NCBI GenBank assembly: GCA_964654135.1
Contig: CAZZHV010000003.1
Span: 1-55,423 of the forward strand
DNA length: 55,423 nucleotides
Origin: CAMLQK01 sp964654135
GTDB taxonomy: Bacteria; Patescibacteriota; Saccharimonadia; Saccharimonadales; UBA4665
Direction: 5' to 3'
A program made the translations under genes and the position numbers. This document shows, one piece after another, positions 25,972 to 33,828 of this stretch; the stretch's first letter is position 1, and each line of letters opens with the position of its first letter. The notes under the pieces are model-generated. The model was not told where the DNA came from. It made no database searches and worked only from the letters and a program-made list of their open reading frames with translations.

Positions 25972-26709
25972 TAGAGCAGGAATGTATGTGTCCAACTGCT
26001 CCTTATGTTCTGCAATGAAAGCCTCGACGGCCTCAGGTGTAGTATCAACGTAGAAAAGTCGCTCAAATTCGATCTCTTCATTCTTTTTGGCGAGGTCGGC
26101 TACGAAAGTGGCGTAGTTTTTGGCAAATTGTTCGCTGGAAAGATCGGTGACGAGTTCGTAGAGAACAGTGACCATGTCATGCGGGCCGCCAGTTTTAATA
26201 TATGCGGGCTTATAGCTAATTGCATGCGTGCCTAACGGATCAATGCCAAGCTCTTCACGAAGCTCGTGGGTTGTGCTGTAGTCGAGGTCAATTATGTCTC
26301 CACGGATATCTCCTCGGTCGATACTGCCACCACTACAGCAAATAATGCCAGCTCGAGCAGTGTCTTTGCTCATCTCGCCAAATATAAGCTTGCTGTCGCT
26401 GGTGGCTACAATGCAAGCAGAGTGAAATACGCGATGAATATGCTCGTCGTAGTCATCATTGTTTACGGCGTAGAGGCTGTTTGCGAATTTGGTGGCGGCC
26501 ATTTCAACTTCAATGGTTTCGGGTGTTTCCTTAAGCGAGGTTAATGTGAATGAATCCCCATTAAATAAATGAGGGTTTTCCTGCAAACGTTTTTCCCAAT
26601 ACGCTGCGATCTTGGCGGTGGTTTCCGGAGAAAACGTAGCCTGCTCATCTGAATAGCGAATATGGATTGGCTTTGTTAATGGCGTGAGGACAATTGGTTT
26701 TTCTGACAT
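25951..26709 (-). CDS. NUDIX-like hydrolase
   Basis: 252 residues. A divergent NUDIX box is visible at about 135-160: GGSIDRGDIRGD...STTHELREELGID, with the REUxEExGU half well kept and an insertion in the first half. The N-terminal 80 residues (YSDEQATFSPETTAKIAAYW) are unassigned. It starts three bases after the glmS stop, so it is co-translated with GlmS; it may hydrolyse a nucleotide-sugar or other nucleoside diphosphate derivative. It shares gross layout with the NUDIX half of the fusion gene at 16653-18880. Confidence 0.75.
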   Translation of the reverse strand: MSEKPIVLTPLTKPIHIRYSDEQATFSPETTAKIAAYWEKRLQENPHLFNGDSFTLTSLKETPETIEVEMAATKFANSLYAVNNDDYDEHIHRVFHSACIVATSDSKLIFGEMSKDTARAGIICCSGGSIDRGDIRGDIIDLDYSTTHELREELGIDPLGTHAISYKPAYIKTGGPHDMVTVLYELVTDLSSEQFAKNYATFVADLAKKNEEIEFERLFYVDTTPEAVEAFIAEHKEQLDTYIPALLRAIAA

Positions 26710-26712
26710 GAA

Positions 26713-28548
26713 TTACTCTACTGTTACTGATTTTGCTAAGTTACGCGGGCGGTCTACGTTATAGCCTTTTTCGCAGGCAACATAGTATGAAAAGAGCTGC
26801 ATAACGAGTGCAATGAGCTGTGGTGCGGTTTGTTCAAGTGTCTTTGGAATGTAAATAACGTCGTCGGCAAGCTTTTTGATCTGTGTGTTGCCTTCGGTAG
26901 CAATGGCGATGACACGACCTTTGCGGGCACGGATTTCCTCTATATTTGAATAGGTTTTTTCGAGTAGCGGTGAGTTAGTGGCGATTGCAAAGGTAGGGAA
27001 GCTTTCCTCAATCATGGCTAGCGGACCGTGCTTCATTTCGCCAGCTGCATAGCCTTCGGCGTGAATGTACGAAATTTCTTTCAATTTAAGAGCACCTTCA
27101 AGTGCGCAAGGGAAGCCATAGCCTCGTCCTATGTACAAGAAATCGCGTTCGCCAGCGTATTTTTTGGCAATTTTCTTAATTGCATTCGCTTGGGCTAATA
27201 CGGCTTCGGCTTTTTCTGGTAGTTCGGCAAGCTCACGCAATACTGGCGTGAAATGTTTGGTCGCGACACGTGCCAAATCGAGGGCTATGAGCGACAAAAC
27301 GGTTACTTGTGAGACAAAGGCTTTGGTCGAGGCGACAGCTTGTTCTGGGCCAGCGTGGCAGTAAACACCCGCATCTGTTAGGCGAGCAATTGTTGAGCCG
27401 ATAGCGTTAACAACACCGAGGCGTAAAATACCGTAATCCTCAACCTTTTTGAGGGCTGCAATGGTGTCGGCAGTTTCGCCAGATTGTGAAATGGCCAAGA
27501 CTGCTGTGCGCTGCGTTAGCGGTTCATCACGATATTTAAATTCGCTAGCTAGCTGCACTTCGACAGGGATACCAGCAATTTGCTCAATAAGATATTCGCC
27601 GACTAGTCCGGCGTAGTATGAGGTGCCGCAGGCAACAATAATGATGCGATCAATTTCCTTGAGGCGTTCCTCGACGTTCTGTAAACCTCCGAGTTTAACG
27701 GTGTTGGTCTCGACCCGTACACGACCTCGAATCGCAGAGCGGAGTGTGTCTGGCACTTCATGCATTTCTTTGAGCATGAAGTGTTCAAAGGAACCGCGAC
27801 CAATTTCTTCGTGCCCTTGGGCGAGTGTTTCGGCCTTGCGCGTAACAGTCTTGGCTTGACGCACATTTTTGATCTCATAACCTTTGGCGTTTACGATAAC
27901 CATCTCGTGGTCTTCTAGATAAACTACCTGACGCATGTGCTCTACGATGGCTGCCGGGTCGGATGCCACGATAAACTCACCGTCTCCAACACCAAGAACA
28001 AGTGGACTAGAGAGCCGAGCGGCATACAATGTGTCTGGTTCGCTTGTGGTGATTGCGGCAATGGCATAGGCACCCTGTAGCTCACGAAGCGTTTTATCAA
28101 AAGCCTTAGCAAACGACTTGGTGTTTTTAAGATTGAAGTCGATAAGGTGCGGAATAACTTCGGTGTCGGTCTGTGAAACGAACACGTAGCCTTCGCTAAT
28201 TAGTCTATCGCGCAACTCAGGTGCATTTTCGATAATGCCATTGTGTACGACAAAAATAGACTTGTCGGTATTGAAATGAGGGTGGGCATTTTTGATATTC
28301 GGCAGGCCGTGTGTGGCCCAACGAGTGTGGCCAATCGCCAGAGAAATGCCGCCCTTGGGCAGCGGTTCATCTGTCTCGGTTATATTTTTAACTTGCCCAA
28401 CTTGCTTAACGACATGGGCCTGTTTTTTAGGATCTATGTACGCAATTCCTGCTGAATCATAACCTCGGTATTCAAGTGTTTGCAGTCCGCCAATAACGGC
28501 GTTAATTCCGTTATTTTTGCCGCCAATATAACCTACAATACCGCACAT
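26713..28548 (-). CDS. glmS: Glutamine-fructose-6-phosphate aminotransferase (isomerising)
   Basis: 611 residues, full length. Cys2 nucleophile in MCGIVGYIGG, the glutaminase loops GHTRWATHG and HNGIIEN, two SIS domains with CGTSYYAG and SQSGETADT, and the C-terminal PRNLAKSVTVE end. It makes glucosamine-6-phosphate for UDP-GlcNAc and thus peptidoglycan and glycans. A very strong AAAGGAGG precedes ATG 28548, only 20 bases after the GT4 stop, leaving no room for a glmS ribozyme. It is third of four genes in a minus-strand operon starting with the initiating sugar transferase. Confidence 0.97.
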   Translation of the reverse strand: MCGIVGYIGGKNNGINAVIGGLQTLEYRGYDSAGIAYIDPKKQAHVVKQVGQVKNITETDEPLPKGGISLAIGHTRWATHGLPNIKNAHPHFNTDKSIFVVHNGIIENAPELRDRLISEGYVFVSQTDTEVIPHLIDFNLKNTKSFAKAFDKTLRELQGAYAIAAITTSEPDTLYAARLSSPLVLGVGDGEFIVASDPAAIVEHMRQVVYLEDHEMVIVNAKGYEIKNVRQAKTVTRKAETLAQGHEEIGRGSFEHFMLKEMHEVPDTLRSAIRGRVRVETNTVKLGGLQNVEERLKEIDRIIIVACGTSYYAGLVGEYLIEQIAGIPVEVQLASEFKYRDEPLTQRTAVLAISQSGETADTIAALKKVEDYGILRLGVVNAIGSTIARLTDAGVYCHAGPEQAVASTKAFVSQVTVLSLIALDLARVATKHFTPVLRELAELPEKAEAVLAQANAIKKIAKKYAGERDFLYIGRGYGFPCALEGALKLKEISYIHAEGYAAGEMKHGPLAMIEESFPTFAIATNSPLLEKTYSNIEEIRARKGRVIAIATEGNTQIKKLADDVIYIPKTLEQTAPQLIALVMQLFSYYVACEKGYNVDRPRNLAKSVTVE

Positions 28549-28568
28549 AGTATCCTCCTTTGGAAAAA

Positions 28569-29672
28569 TTAATGCATCGTGGTGGAAATAAATTCTGTCA
28601 TATGTACGTCAAAAGCCTCTGGCGAGAACTTTTGGGTAGCTTGGGCAATTGCTGCATGGTCGAACGTATGGTTGGGAAAATCTTTGAGTGCTGCAACAAG
28701 ACTTTCGACTGTCTGCTCCTCGAAGAAAATGCCAGTTTTACCGTTGATAACATAATCGCGGGAACCGCCCTTGTCGTAGGCAATAACAGGGGTACCTGCA
28801 GCCATAGCTTCTACCGGAGTTACGCCAAAATCTTCGTACGATGGGAAAATAAATGCTTCGCCGCTAGCCATTTGCTGGCCCATTTCGGCGTCAGAAACAT
28901 TGTTTAAAAATGTAATGGTCGGACCTGCAATTTTGCGTAAGTTTTCGTGTTCTGGGCCACGACCAATAACTCTGAGCTCTAGGCCCAGTTTGTTGCAAGC
29001 TTCAATTGCCAGATGGATATGCTTGTGGGGCACTTGTCGTCCAGCAATTACAAAACCACGGCGCTGTGGCGGGTTGGTAACTGTAAATCGTGCTACATCA
29101 ATCGGTGGATTGATAACAACAGAATCCCGTTTGTAATATTTCTTAATGTCAGCTTGAATGTGCGTAGAGTTAGCTATGAAATAATCAGGTCGAGTCGCTG
29201 CCTTAAGATCCCATTTGCGAAGCGGACTAATGAGTAGGCGCAAACCAAGACGAGCTAGCGGATTGAATGCACCAAAGCCAGGGCTTTTCATGTAAACATC
29301 ATAGTGGCGCCAATAATAATGCGTGGGTGAGTGACAATAGCAAATATGCGTGGTTGTACGTGGCGTTTTAATGCCTTTGGCTTCGCCGTTGCCTGAACTG
29401 CTAATGACGAGGTCGTAGTTGCTTAGGTCAAGGTGCGTGAACCACCAAATACGCAAAAAGCCAACATATTTGCGCAATGGCCCGAATGGCCATTTTTGTA
29501 AGAAGCCAGTTACGACTTTGCCATCGAGTTTTTGACGCCATTCATTAGTAGCGTACGAGGTATAGATCGGCGCATCTGGGTAGAGTTTGTGCAGCTCGTA
29601 AACTACACGTTCGGCGCCACCGCCAACGAGCCAGTCGTGGACGATGGCAACCCGTGGCTTGTTCTCGGCCAT
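28569..29672 (-). CDS. Glycosyltransferase family 4 (mannosyltransferase-like)
   Basis: 367 residues. VAIVHDWLVGGGAERVVYELHKLYPDAPIYTSY opens the N-domain; the C-domain shows VIAGRQVPHKHIHLAIEACNKLG and FIFPSYEDFGVTPVEAMAAGTPVIAYDKGG, where EDFGVTPVE is the ExE motif. It resembles WbaZ/WbdB-like mannosyltransferases. Its ATG overlaps the stop of the initiating transferase gene (TAATG), implying that it adds the second sugar to the polyprenyl-pyrophosphate-sugar. Length normal. Confidence 0.9.
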   Translation of the reverse strand: MAENKPRVAIVHDWLVGGGAERVVYELHKLYPDAPIYTSYATNEWRQKLDGKVVTGFLQKWPFGPLRKYVGFLRIWWFTHLDLSNYDLVISSSGNGEAKGIKTPRTTTHICYCHSPTHYYWRHYDVYMKSPGFGAFNPLARLGLRLLISPLRKWDLKAATRPDYFIANSTHIQADIKKYYKRDSVVINPPIDVARFTVTNPPQRRGFVIAGRQVPHKHIHLAIEACNKLGLELRVIGRGPEHENLRKIAGPTITFLNNVSDAEMGQQMASGEAFIFPSYEDFGVTPVEAMAAGTPVIAYDKGGSRDYVINGKTGIFFEEQTVESLVAALKDFPNHTFDHAAIAQATQKFSPEAFDVHMTEFISTTMH

Positions 29673-31108
29673 TATTTTGCTCCTTGGCGGGCGAGCACTG
29701 AGCGAAGCGTCTTGGCGAGGATCACGATATCGAGCCAGAGGCTCCAGTTTTGGACATAATACAGGTCGAGCTTACGACGTTCTTCAAAACTAATATCACG
29801 ACGACCAGAAACTTGAGCCAAGCCAGTGATGCCAGATTTAACACTCAGGATAGCGTGACGTTTTTTGTATGCAGCAAGCTCCTGTGGAATAAGCGCGCGA
29901 GGCCCGACAAGGCTAATATCGCCTTTAATAACGTTGAAAAGCTGCGGTACTTCGTCCAGACTGGTGGCACGCAGGAAACGGCCGATAGTAGTCATGCGAG
30001 GGTCTTTGCCTGGTAGTTGATCACCATTTTCACGATAGATTTTCACGAGCTCTGGACGGCCCATTTTAACGAAAGCTTCTTCGGGATGAAGGCCATTATA
30101 GGTGGCATTCATGGTGCGGAACTTGAACACCTTAAACTCACGATCAAATCGCGTAAGTCTTGCTTGGCGGAAGAAAACAGCCCCACCATCCGAGAGCTTA
30201 ACAAGCAGGGCAATAATTACCATAAACGGTGAAGCAATCAAAAGCATAAGGCCGCCTACCGAGAGATCGGTAAGGCGTTTTATAATGCGGCCCCAACCAA
30301 ACAAGGCAGTTTGGCGCACCACAATAACTGGCAATGACGAACGGAAGAGCTCAACCTCGATGTTGCCAACAAATAGCTCGGTATTGCCTGGCACAAAGCG
30401 TAGATTTACATGGTGCTGTTGGGCGTAGGTAAGAATTTCGGCGTTTTTGGATTCGTTCGTAAATAGTTCAGTCTGAATAATGCCATGCAGACCCTGTGGT
30501 TTGCTTTGCAGGAAATCCTTAAAAGTTGCAAATGTCGGAATACTGCCTTTGTGCACACCACTCTTATTAGAGACAATTGCCGCAATCTCGTAACCACTGC
30601 GATGATTGTCGATAAGGGTGTCTACAATTTCGTTAGTTATCGCGGTGTTACCGATAACGACTACGCGCGTGAGACCAATGTGGTACTTAAATAATGTAGT
30701 GCGGACGTAACGAAGCAAGTTGCGGTAGATAATAAGGAATACAAAGGCCATGGTGAAACCATAAATAGGTACTAAGCGAGCGGGGAAAATAGGAGTCTTA
30801 GAAACAAAGTTCCAGAATACTAAGAACAGCAAACCAATAAACGATCCTACAAGTAGGCGACCAAATTCAACAAAGCGTTTTTCGTAAATGCGTGAGTTAT
30901 ACAGCCCAAGCCAAGCAAAAATAAGGAGCCAGAACGGTAGAACGGTTAGAAAGATACCCAGGTAAGGAAGCGCGTGGATTGGTTCGAGAAGTGGACGGGG
31001 GTCAAGTTTAACACGGAGAATGTATGCTGCAACGAAGGCGGCGACGAGCGCCAGGAAATCACCTACGATCAGACAAGCGTTATAGATCAGTGAGGCATTG
31101 TTTTTCAT
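29672..31108 (-). CDS. Polyprenyl glycosylphosphotransferase (WbaP/EPS initiating transferase)
   Basis: 478 residues from ATG 31108 (MKNNASLIYNACLIVGDFLA). Four or five hydrophobic helices (about 1-130), a Rossmann-like middle domain (VVVIGNTAITNEIVDTLI), another helix, and the C-terminal bacterial sugar transferase domain: KRLTDLSVGGLMLL, FKVFKFRTM, and GPRALIPQE near the end. It transfers a hexose-1-phosphate to undecaprenyl phosphate, the first committed step of the glycan. The frame extends 11 codons upstream to 31141, but TACAAT lies eleven bases before ATG 31108, favouring the shorter form. It heads the operon with GT4, glmS and NUDIX. Confidence 0.92.
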   Translation of the reverse strand: MKNNASLIYNACLIVGDFLALVAAFVAAYILRVKLDPRPLLEPIHALPYLGIFLTVLPFWLLIFAWLGLYNSRIYEKRFVEFGRLLVGSFIGLLFLVFWNFVSKTPIFPARLVPIYGFTMAFVFLIIYRNLLRYVRTTLFKYHIGLTRVVVIGNTAITNEIVDTLIDNHRSGYEIAAIVSNKSGVHKGSIPTFATFKDFLQSKPQGLHGIIQTELFTNESKNAEILTYAQQHHVNLRFVPGNTELFVGNIEVELFRSSLPVIVVRQTALFGWGRIIKRLTDLSVGGLMLLIASPFMVIIALLVKLSDGGAVFFRQARLTRFDREFKVFKFRTMNATYNGLHPEEAFVKMGRPELVKIYRENGDQLPGKDPRMTTIGRFLRATSLDEVPQLFNVIKGDISLVGPRALIPQELAAYKKRHAILSVKSGITGLAQVSGRRDISFEERRKLDLYYVQNWSLWLDIVILAKTLRSVLARQGAK

Positions 31109-31231
31109 GAGATAACTCGATTGTATCACCTTCCCACCCAATAGAACATTAGCGCGTACTAAATAACATCATCATTGGTGTTAAAAATACAAGATTAGCG
31201 CTATACTGATGGTAATAAGGACGATACTACT

Positions 31232-31720
31232 ATGAGCATAGAACAAGTACGACCCACAAAGAAACAACGTGAACTTCTCGAATTTATCGAAACCTTTATT
31301 GCGGAGCATGGGTACAGCCCAAGTTACCGCGAAATAATGGTTGGCCTTAACTACACGTCGGTAGCGACGGTAGCACTCCATGTAAACAGTCTTATCAAAC
31401 GCGGACATCTGCTGCGCAGGGACGGCAAAGCTCGCTCCCTTGAGGTGGCGCGATCTGCTACGCAAATAGCTGTCGAGCAGGCTCCCTCGGAATCTCATCA
31501 AGAGCAATGGTTGGTTGCTAAAATTGAACGCCTTTTTAAACAGCACGAAACTGCCCAAGATTTTGCACAAACTACTATCGATCAGTTACGTAGTCTTATA
31601 GATACGCTCGAAACTTTTGGACTTGAGCAAGAAGCACAGCGCTTTGCGCCGCGTTTGGCAACCCTCGAAGCTCAGGCCACAGATGAAGTGTCTGAACGCG
31701 AAGAAGTAGCGGCCTTGTAG
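31232..31720 (+). CDS. LexA-type winged-helix DNA-binding protein lacking the peptidase domain
   Basis: 162 residues. Residues 9-70 match the LexA DNA-binding domain: TKKQRELLEFIETFIAEHGYSPSYREIMVGLNY...VALHVNSLIKRGHLLRRDGKARSLEV. In LexA an autoproteolytic S24 domain (Ala-Gly site, Ser, Lys) follows; here the rest (about 90-160) is a charged, probably coiled-coil tail, so RecA-stimulated self-cleavage is not expected. It may be a constitutive or differently controlled repressor. TATACT at 31202-31207 and AAGGA precede the start. It ends just before the cobalamin-type leader at 31.77 kb. Confidence 0.85.
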   Translation: MSIEQVRPTKKQRELLEFIETFIAEHGYSPSYREIMVGLNYTSVATVALHVNSLIKRGHLLRRDGKARSLEVARSATQIAVEQAPSESHQEQWLVAKIERLFKQHETAQDFAQTTIDQLRSLIDTLETFGLEQEAQRFAPRLATLEAQATDEVSEREEVAAL

Positions 31721-31756
31721 CCAAAATAACACCACACATATGGTGCTTATGGATGC

Positions 31757-31762
31757 TACAAT
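31757..31762 (+). promoter_or_regulatory. -10 box of the riboswitch transcript
   Basis: TACAAT at 31757-31762, with a weak -35. An inverted repeat CACCA...TGGTG lies at about 31731-31745 over the -35 region and could be an operator. Confidence 0.4.
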
Positions 31763-31768
31763 ACCACT

Positions 31769-31885
31769 AGTTTAATAATCAAACCTTTCGTGATGGGAAG
31801 TACGTGAAACTCGTACACTGTGCCGCAACGGTGACCGCTTATGGGTGGGAGTCCGATACATCGCGAGGAGGTATCCCGAGCAGGA
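31769..31885 (+). promoter_or_regulatory. Cobalamin-riboswitch-like leader
   Basis: The conserved core of cobalamin riboswitches is recognisable: GGGAA at 31795-31799; a stem GTACG/CGTAC (31800-31804, 31812-31816) around the invariant GTGAAA turn; GCCGCAACGGTGA near 31822-31834; and a B12-box-like GAGTCCGATAC at 31849-31859, close to the AGCCCGAAGAC of the E. coli btuB element. The peripheral region between the last two is short. It sits between the LexA-like gene and the unknown 503-residue gene and ends before a terminator. The match was made by eye. Confidence 0.75.
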
Positions 31886-31890
31886 ACCAA

Positions 31891-31958
31891 GGTCCCACCA
31901 ACGGCGGTGGAACCCTTTTAAAGACACCTGCTTGGACTAACAAAAAGCGGGTGTTTTT
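31891..31958 (+). terminator. Riboswitch expression platform with intrinsic terminator
   Basis: A hairpin GGTCCCACC / GGTGGAACC (31891-31914) is followed by a ten-pair stem ACACCTGCTT (31924-31933) / AAGCGGGTGT (31945-31954) and a T run ending two bases before the ATG at 31961. The position suggests ligand-dependent transcription control of the next gene. Confidence 0.75.
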
Positions 31959-31960
31959 GT

Positions 31961-33472
31961 ATGAGGGGATTGGCTGCGGTTCTGGAACGACCGGTCGACA
32001 ACGAGTCGACTGATGTTGTTGCTGTGCCGAGCCTCGATCAGGAATCTTTCGTACACCAGCGTCATACGCAATGGCTTGGTGCTCTCAGTATGGAGCAAAC
32101 CGTTGAGGCGGAAACTGCTCAACAGGAACAGACAACCCTTGTGGAGCTTATCGAAAAAGCCCAGACTGGTGATAAAGAAGCGCTGGCGGCTATTCGCATT
32201 AATGCTCATACAACGGTGGTTGAGACTTTGCTCAAAACAGGCAATATTATGCGTATTGCTGCCGAACTGGATGAACAGGGAAATCTTAAGCAGCACAATC
32301 ACACCTACGACGCAATTCACCGCAACGCTTGGCATGCCATGAAAGATCATTCGCCCCATGCTCGTTGGTGTTCCGAGATAGAAGCGCTTAACTGGCAGCG
32401 AACTGAAGCCTCGATTAAGTCGGGCGCGCTCGAAGATAATTGGTTTGTGGTGTTTTCGAGCCCATCCGACAAGCAATCTGTCGCTGACCTCAAAAAGCGT
32501 GGCTATTTTGTGCATACTATGACCTCTGTTTTTCAGGCAACAACCGTTGAAGACGGCAGGGTAAAAACTGAATCGGCTTTTGTGGCTGGTATGGATGCAG
32601 TTTCGGAAGATCCTGAACAGTCCGCGGCTACCAATAACGCCAAAATTGCCACTAGCGCTCACAACCGCTACGACCTTAATGTACTCCGTAAGATGTATAC
32701 AGACTTTGGTATTGCTAGCGCAGAGCTCATGGATGCCGAAGACTTGCTAGCGACACCATTGCTTATTCCAAAGACTCTTATGCCGCATGGTGTGGCGAGT
32801 ATTGTCGAACTCTACGATAGTTATGTTGGCGACACTTTCTTTGGCGTTAAACAGCCAAAACAAGCCTACGAAACATATGCCGATGCCTGCATGCGTCGAG
32901 CGGATAAGTATGGTGACATTACCGATAAGGTCGTAGCCGATCTGCTTAAGTCTGGCAAAATGGCGCCAGCACAGGCTGTTTCTAAGATGTATAACTTAGT
33001 TAAACGTCATACACTGGAGCGCGCTTATCGTGACGATTCTATCGATGCTAGTGTGTTTGGTGCTAAGGCAGAGAAGATCATTTATCAGGCACGTCATGCT
33101 TACGATATTGGTGATCAATTGCAGTTTGCACTATTGGCCGCTGTTGGCCATGAAGTTGCGGTCACGACTGCGTGTGGTGGTGGCTCAGGTGGCGAAGATG
33201 CCAATACTTCTACGGACAAAGGTTTGGAAAAGAGCGAGCGAGCTGCCGACCTTACCGGTATTGAGCTTAACGAGAAATCTACCTGGAAATGGAAAAACGG
33301 CATCTGTCGTGTAGAGGCTTGTCCGACTCGACCGGGTAAGACCAAGATTGGACCTTGTGATGTCTGTAGTCGCTGTCAGAACATCTTCGACAAGGGAATT
33401 GATCCGACTAAGTTTAAGTCGCCCAAGGCAAAACAGCGTCAAAAGTTTGGCACCTTTGCACTTGCCGCGTAA
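31961..33472 (+). CDS. Unknown 503-residue protein downstream of cobalamin-type leader
   Basis: I do not recognise a family. The protein is soluble, without signal or membrane segments. Residues 1-60 are variable; about 60-440 look alpha-helical (KRGYFVHTMTSVFQ, YDLNVLRKMYTDFGI, SIVELYDSYVGDTFFG, DKVVADLLKSGKMAPAQAVSKMYNLV). A Gly/Ser linker (CGGGSGGED) leads to a short C-terminal domain with four closely placed cysteines in CRVEACPTRPGKTKIGP and CDVCSRCQ, a likely zinc or iron-sulfur site. ATG 31961 is the first start after an in-frame stop at 31919 and lies only two bases past the terminator T run with no Shine-Dalgarno; ATG 32090 is the next possible start. The leader implies a link to cobalamin, but no B12-binding motif (DxHxxG) is seen. 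Confidence 0.75.
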   Translation: MRGLAAVLERPVDNESTDVVAVPSLDQESFVHQRHTQWLGALSMEQTVEAETAQQEQTTLVELIEKAQTGDKEALAAIRINAHTTVVETLLKTGNIMRIAAELDEQGNLKQHNHTYDAIHRNAWHAMKDHSPHARWCSEIEALNWQRTEASIKSGALEDNWFVVFSSPSDKQSVADLKKRGYFVHTMTSVFQATTVEDGRVKTESAFVAGMDAVSEDPEQSAATNNAKIATSAHNRYDLNVLRKMYTDFGIASAELMDAEDLLATPLLIPKTLMPHGVASIVELYDSYVGDTFFGVKQPKQAYETYADACMRRADKYGDITDKVVADLLKSGKMAPAQAVSKMYNLVKRHTLERAYRDDSIDASVFGAKAEKIIYQARHAYDIGDQLQFALLAAVGHEVAVTTACGGGSGGEDANTSTDKGLEKSERAADLTGIELNEKSTWKWKNGICRVEACPTRPGKTKIGPCDVCSRCQNIFDKGIDPTKFKSPKAKQRQKFGTFALAA

Positions 33473-33476
33473 TTAT

Positions 33477-33505
33477 TTGACAAGCGTAAGCGTATTTACT
33501 ACAAT
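33477..33505 (+). promoter_or_regulatory. Near-consensus sigma-70 promoter
   Basis: TTGACA (33477-33482), 17-base spacer, TACAAT (33500-33505). One of the best promoters in the window; it reads into a leader and a 30-codon gene. Confidence 0.85.
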
Positions 33506-33621
33506 GACATTTATGTCTGCAGGATAGAGACCCTGCATTGCGAGAGACAAACAAAGATTTAAAAACAAAATGAAGCTTACTTGCCACCAAAATCGTGGTT
33601 TAGTTTTGCTTTGGAGGTATC

Positions 33622-33714
33622 ATGCCGGTCAAAATTAAAGTAATCAACACGCGACCTGCGCGCGTTGATGTTGTTATCAATCGCCCGGAATGGCGCGAAT
33701 ACATTCAGTACTAA
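33622..33714 (+). CDS. Small basic 30-residue protein
   Basis: MPVKIKVINTRPARV... to ...EWREYIQY, 30 residues, strongly basic in the first half. A strong TTGGAGG lies six bases before ATG. Its transcript starts near 33512 and ends at the terminator at 33775-33807, so it is about 300 nt, with about 110 nt of leader holding hairpins GACAT/ATGTC (33506-33517) and TGCAGG/CCTGCA (33517-33537). Good promoter, ribosome site and terminator around one small frame make it a credible gene; it could also be part of a dual-function RNA. Function unknown. Confidence 0.6.
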   Translation: MPVKIKVINTRPARVDVVINRPEWREYIQY

Positions 33715-33774
33715 CCTGAGAGACTAGTACTCGGAAAAGCGAAGTCGTTTTACGTTTTGGGAGCGCTGAACAAT

Positions 33775-33807
33775 AAAATAAGCCCTGGGAAATCCAGGGC
33801 TTATTTT
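33775..33807. terminator. Bidirectional intrinsic terminator
   Basis: AAAATAAGCCCTGG / CCAGGGCTTATTTT hairpin between the small gene and the convergent DsbA-like gene. Confidence 0.95.
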
Positions 33808-33828
33808 TAATTTTACAGATATAATCTG

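Noticed and set aside
28549..28568. glmS ribozyme upstream of glmS
   Set aside because: Only 20 bases separate glmS from the preceding gene, filled by the Shine-Dalgarno sequence.
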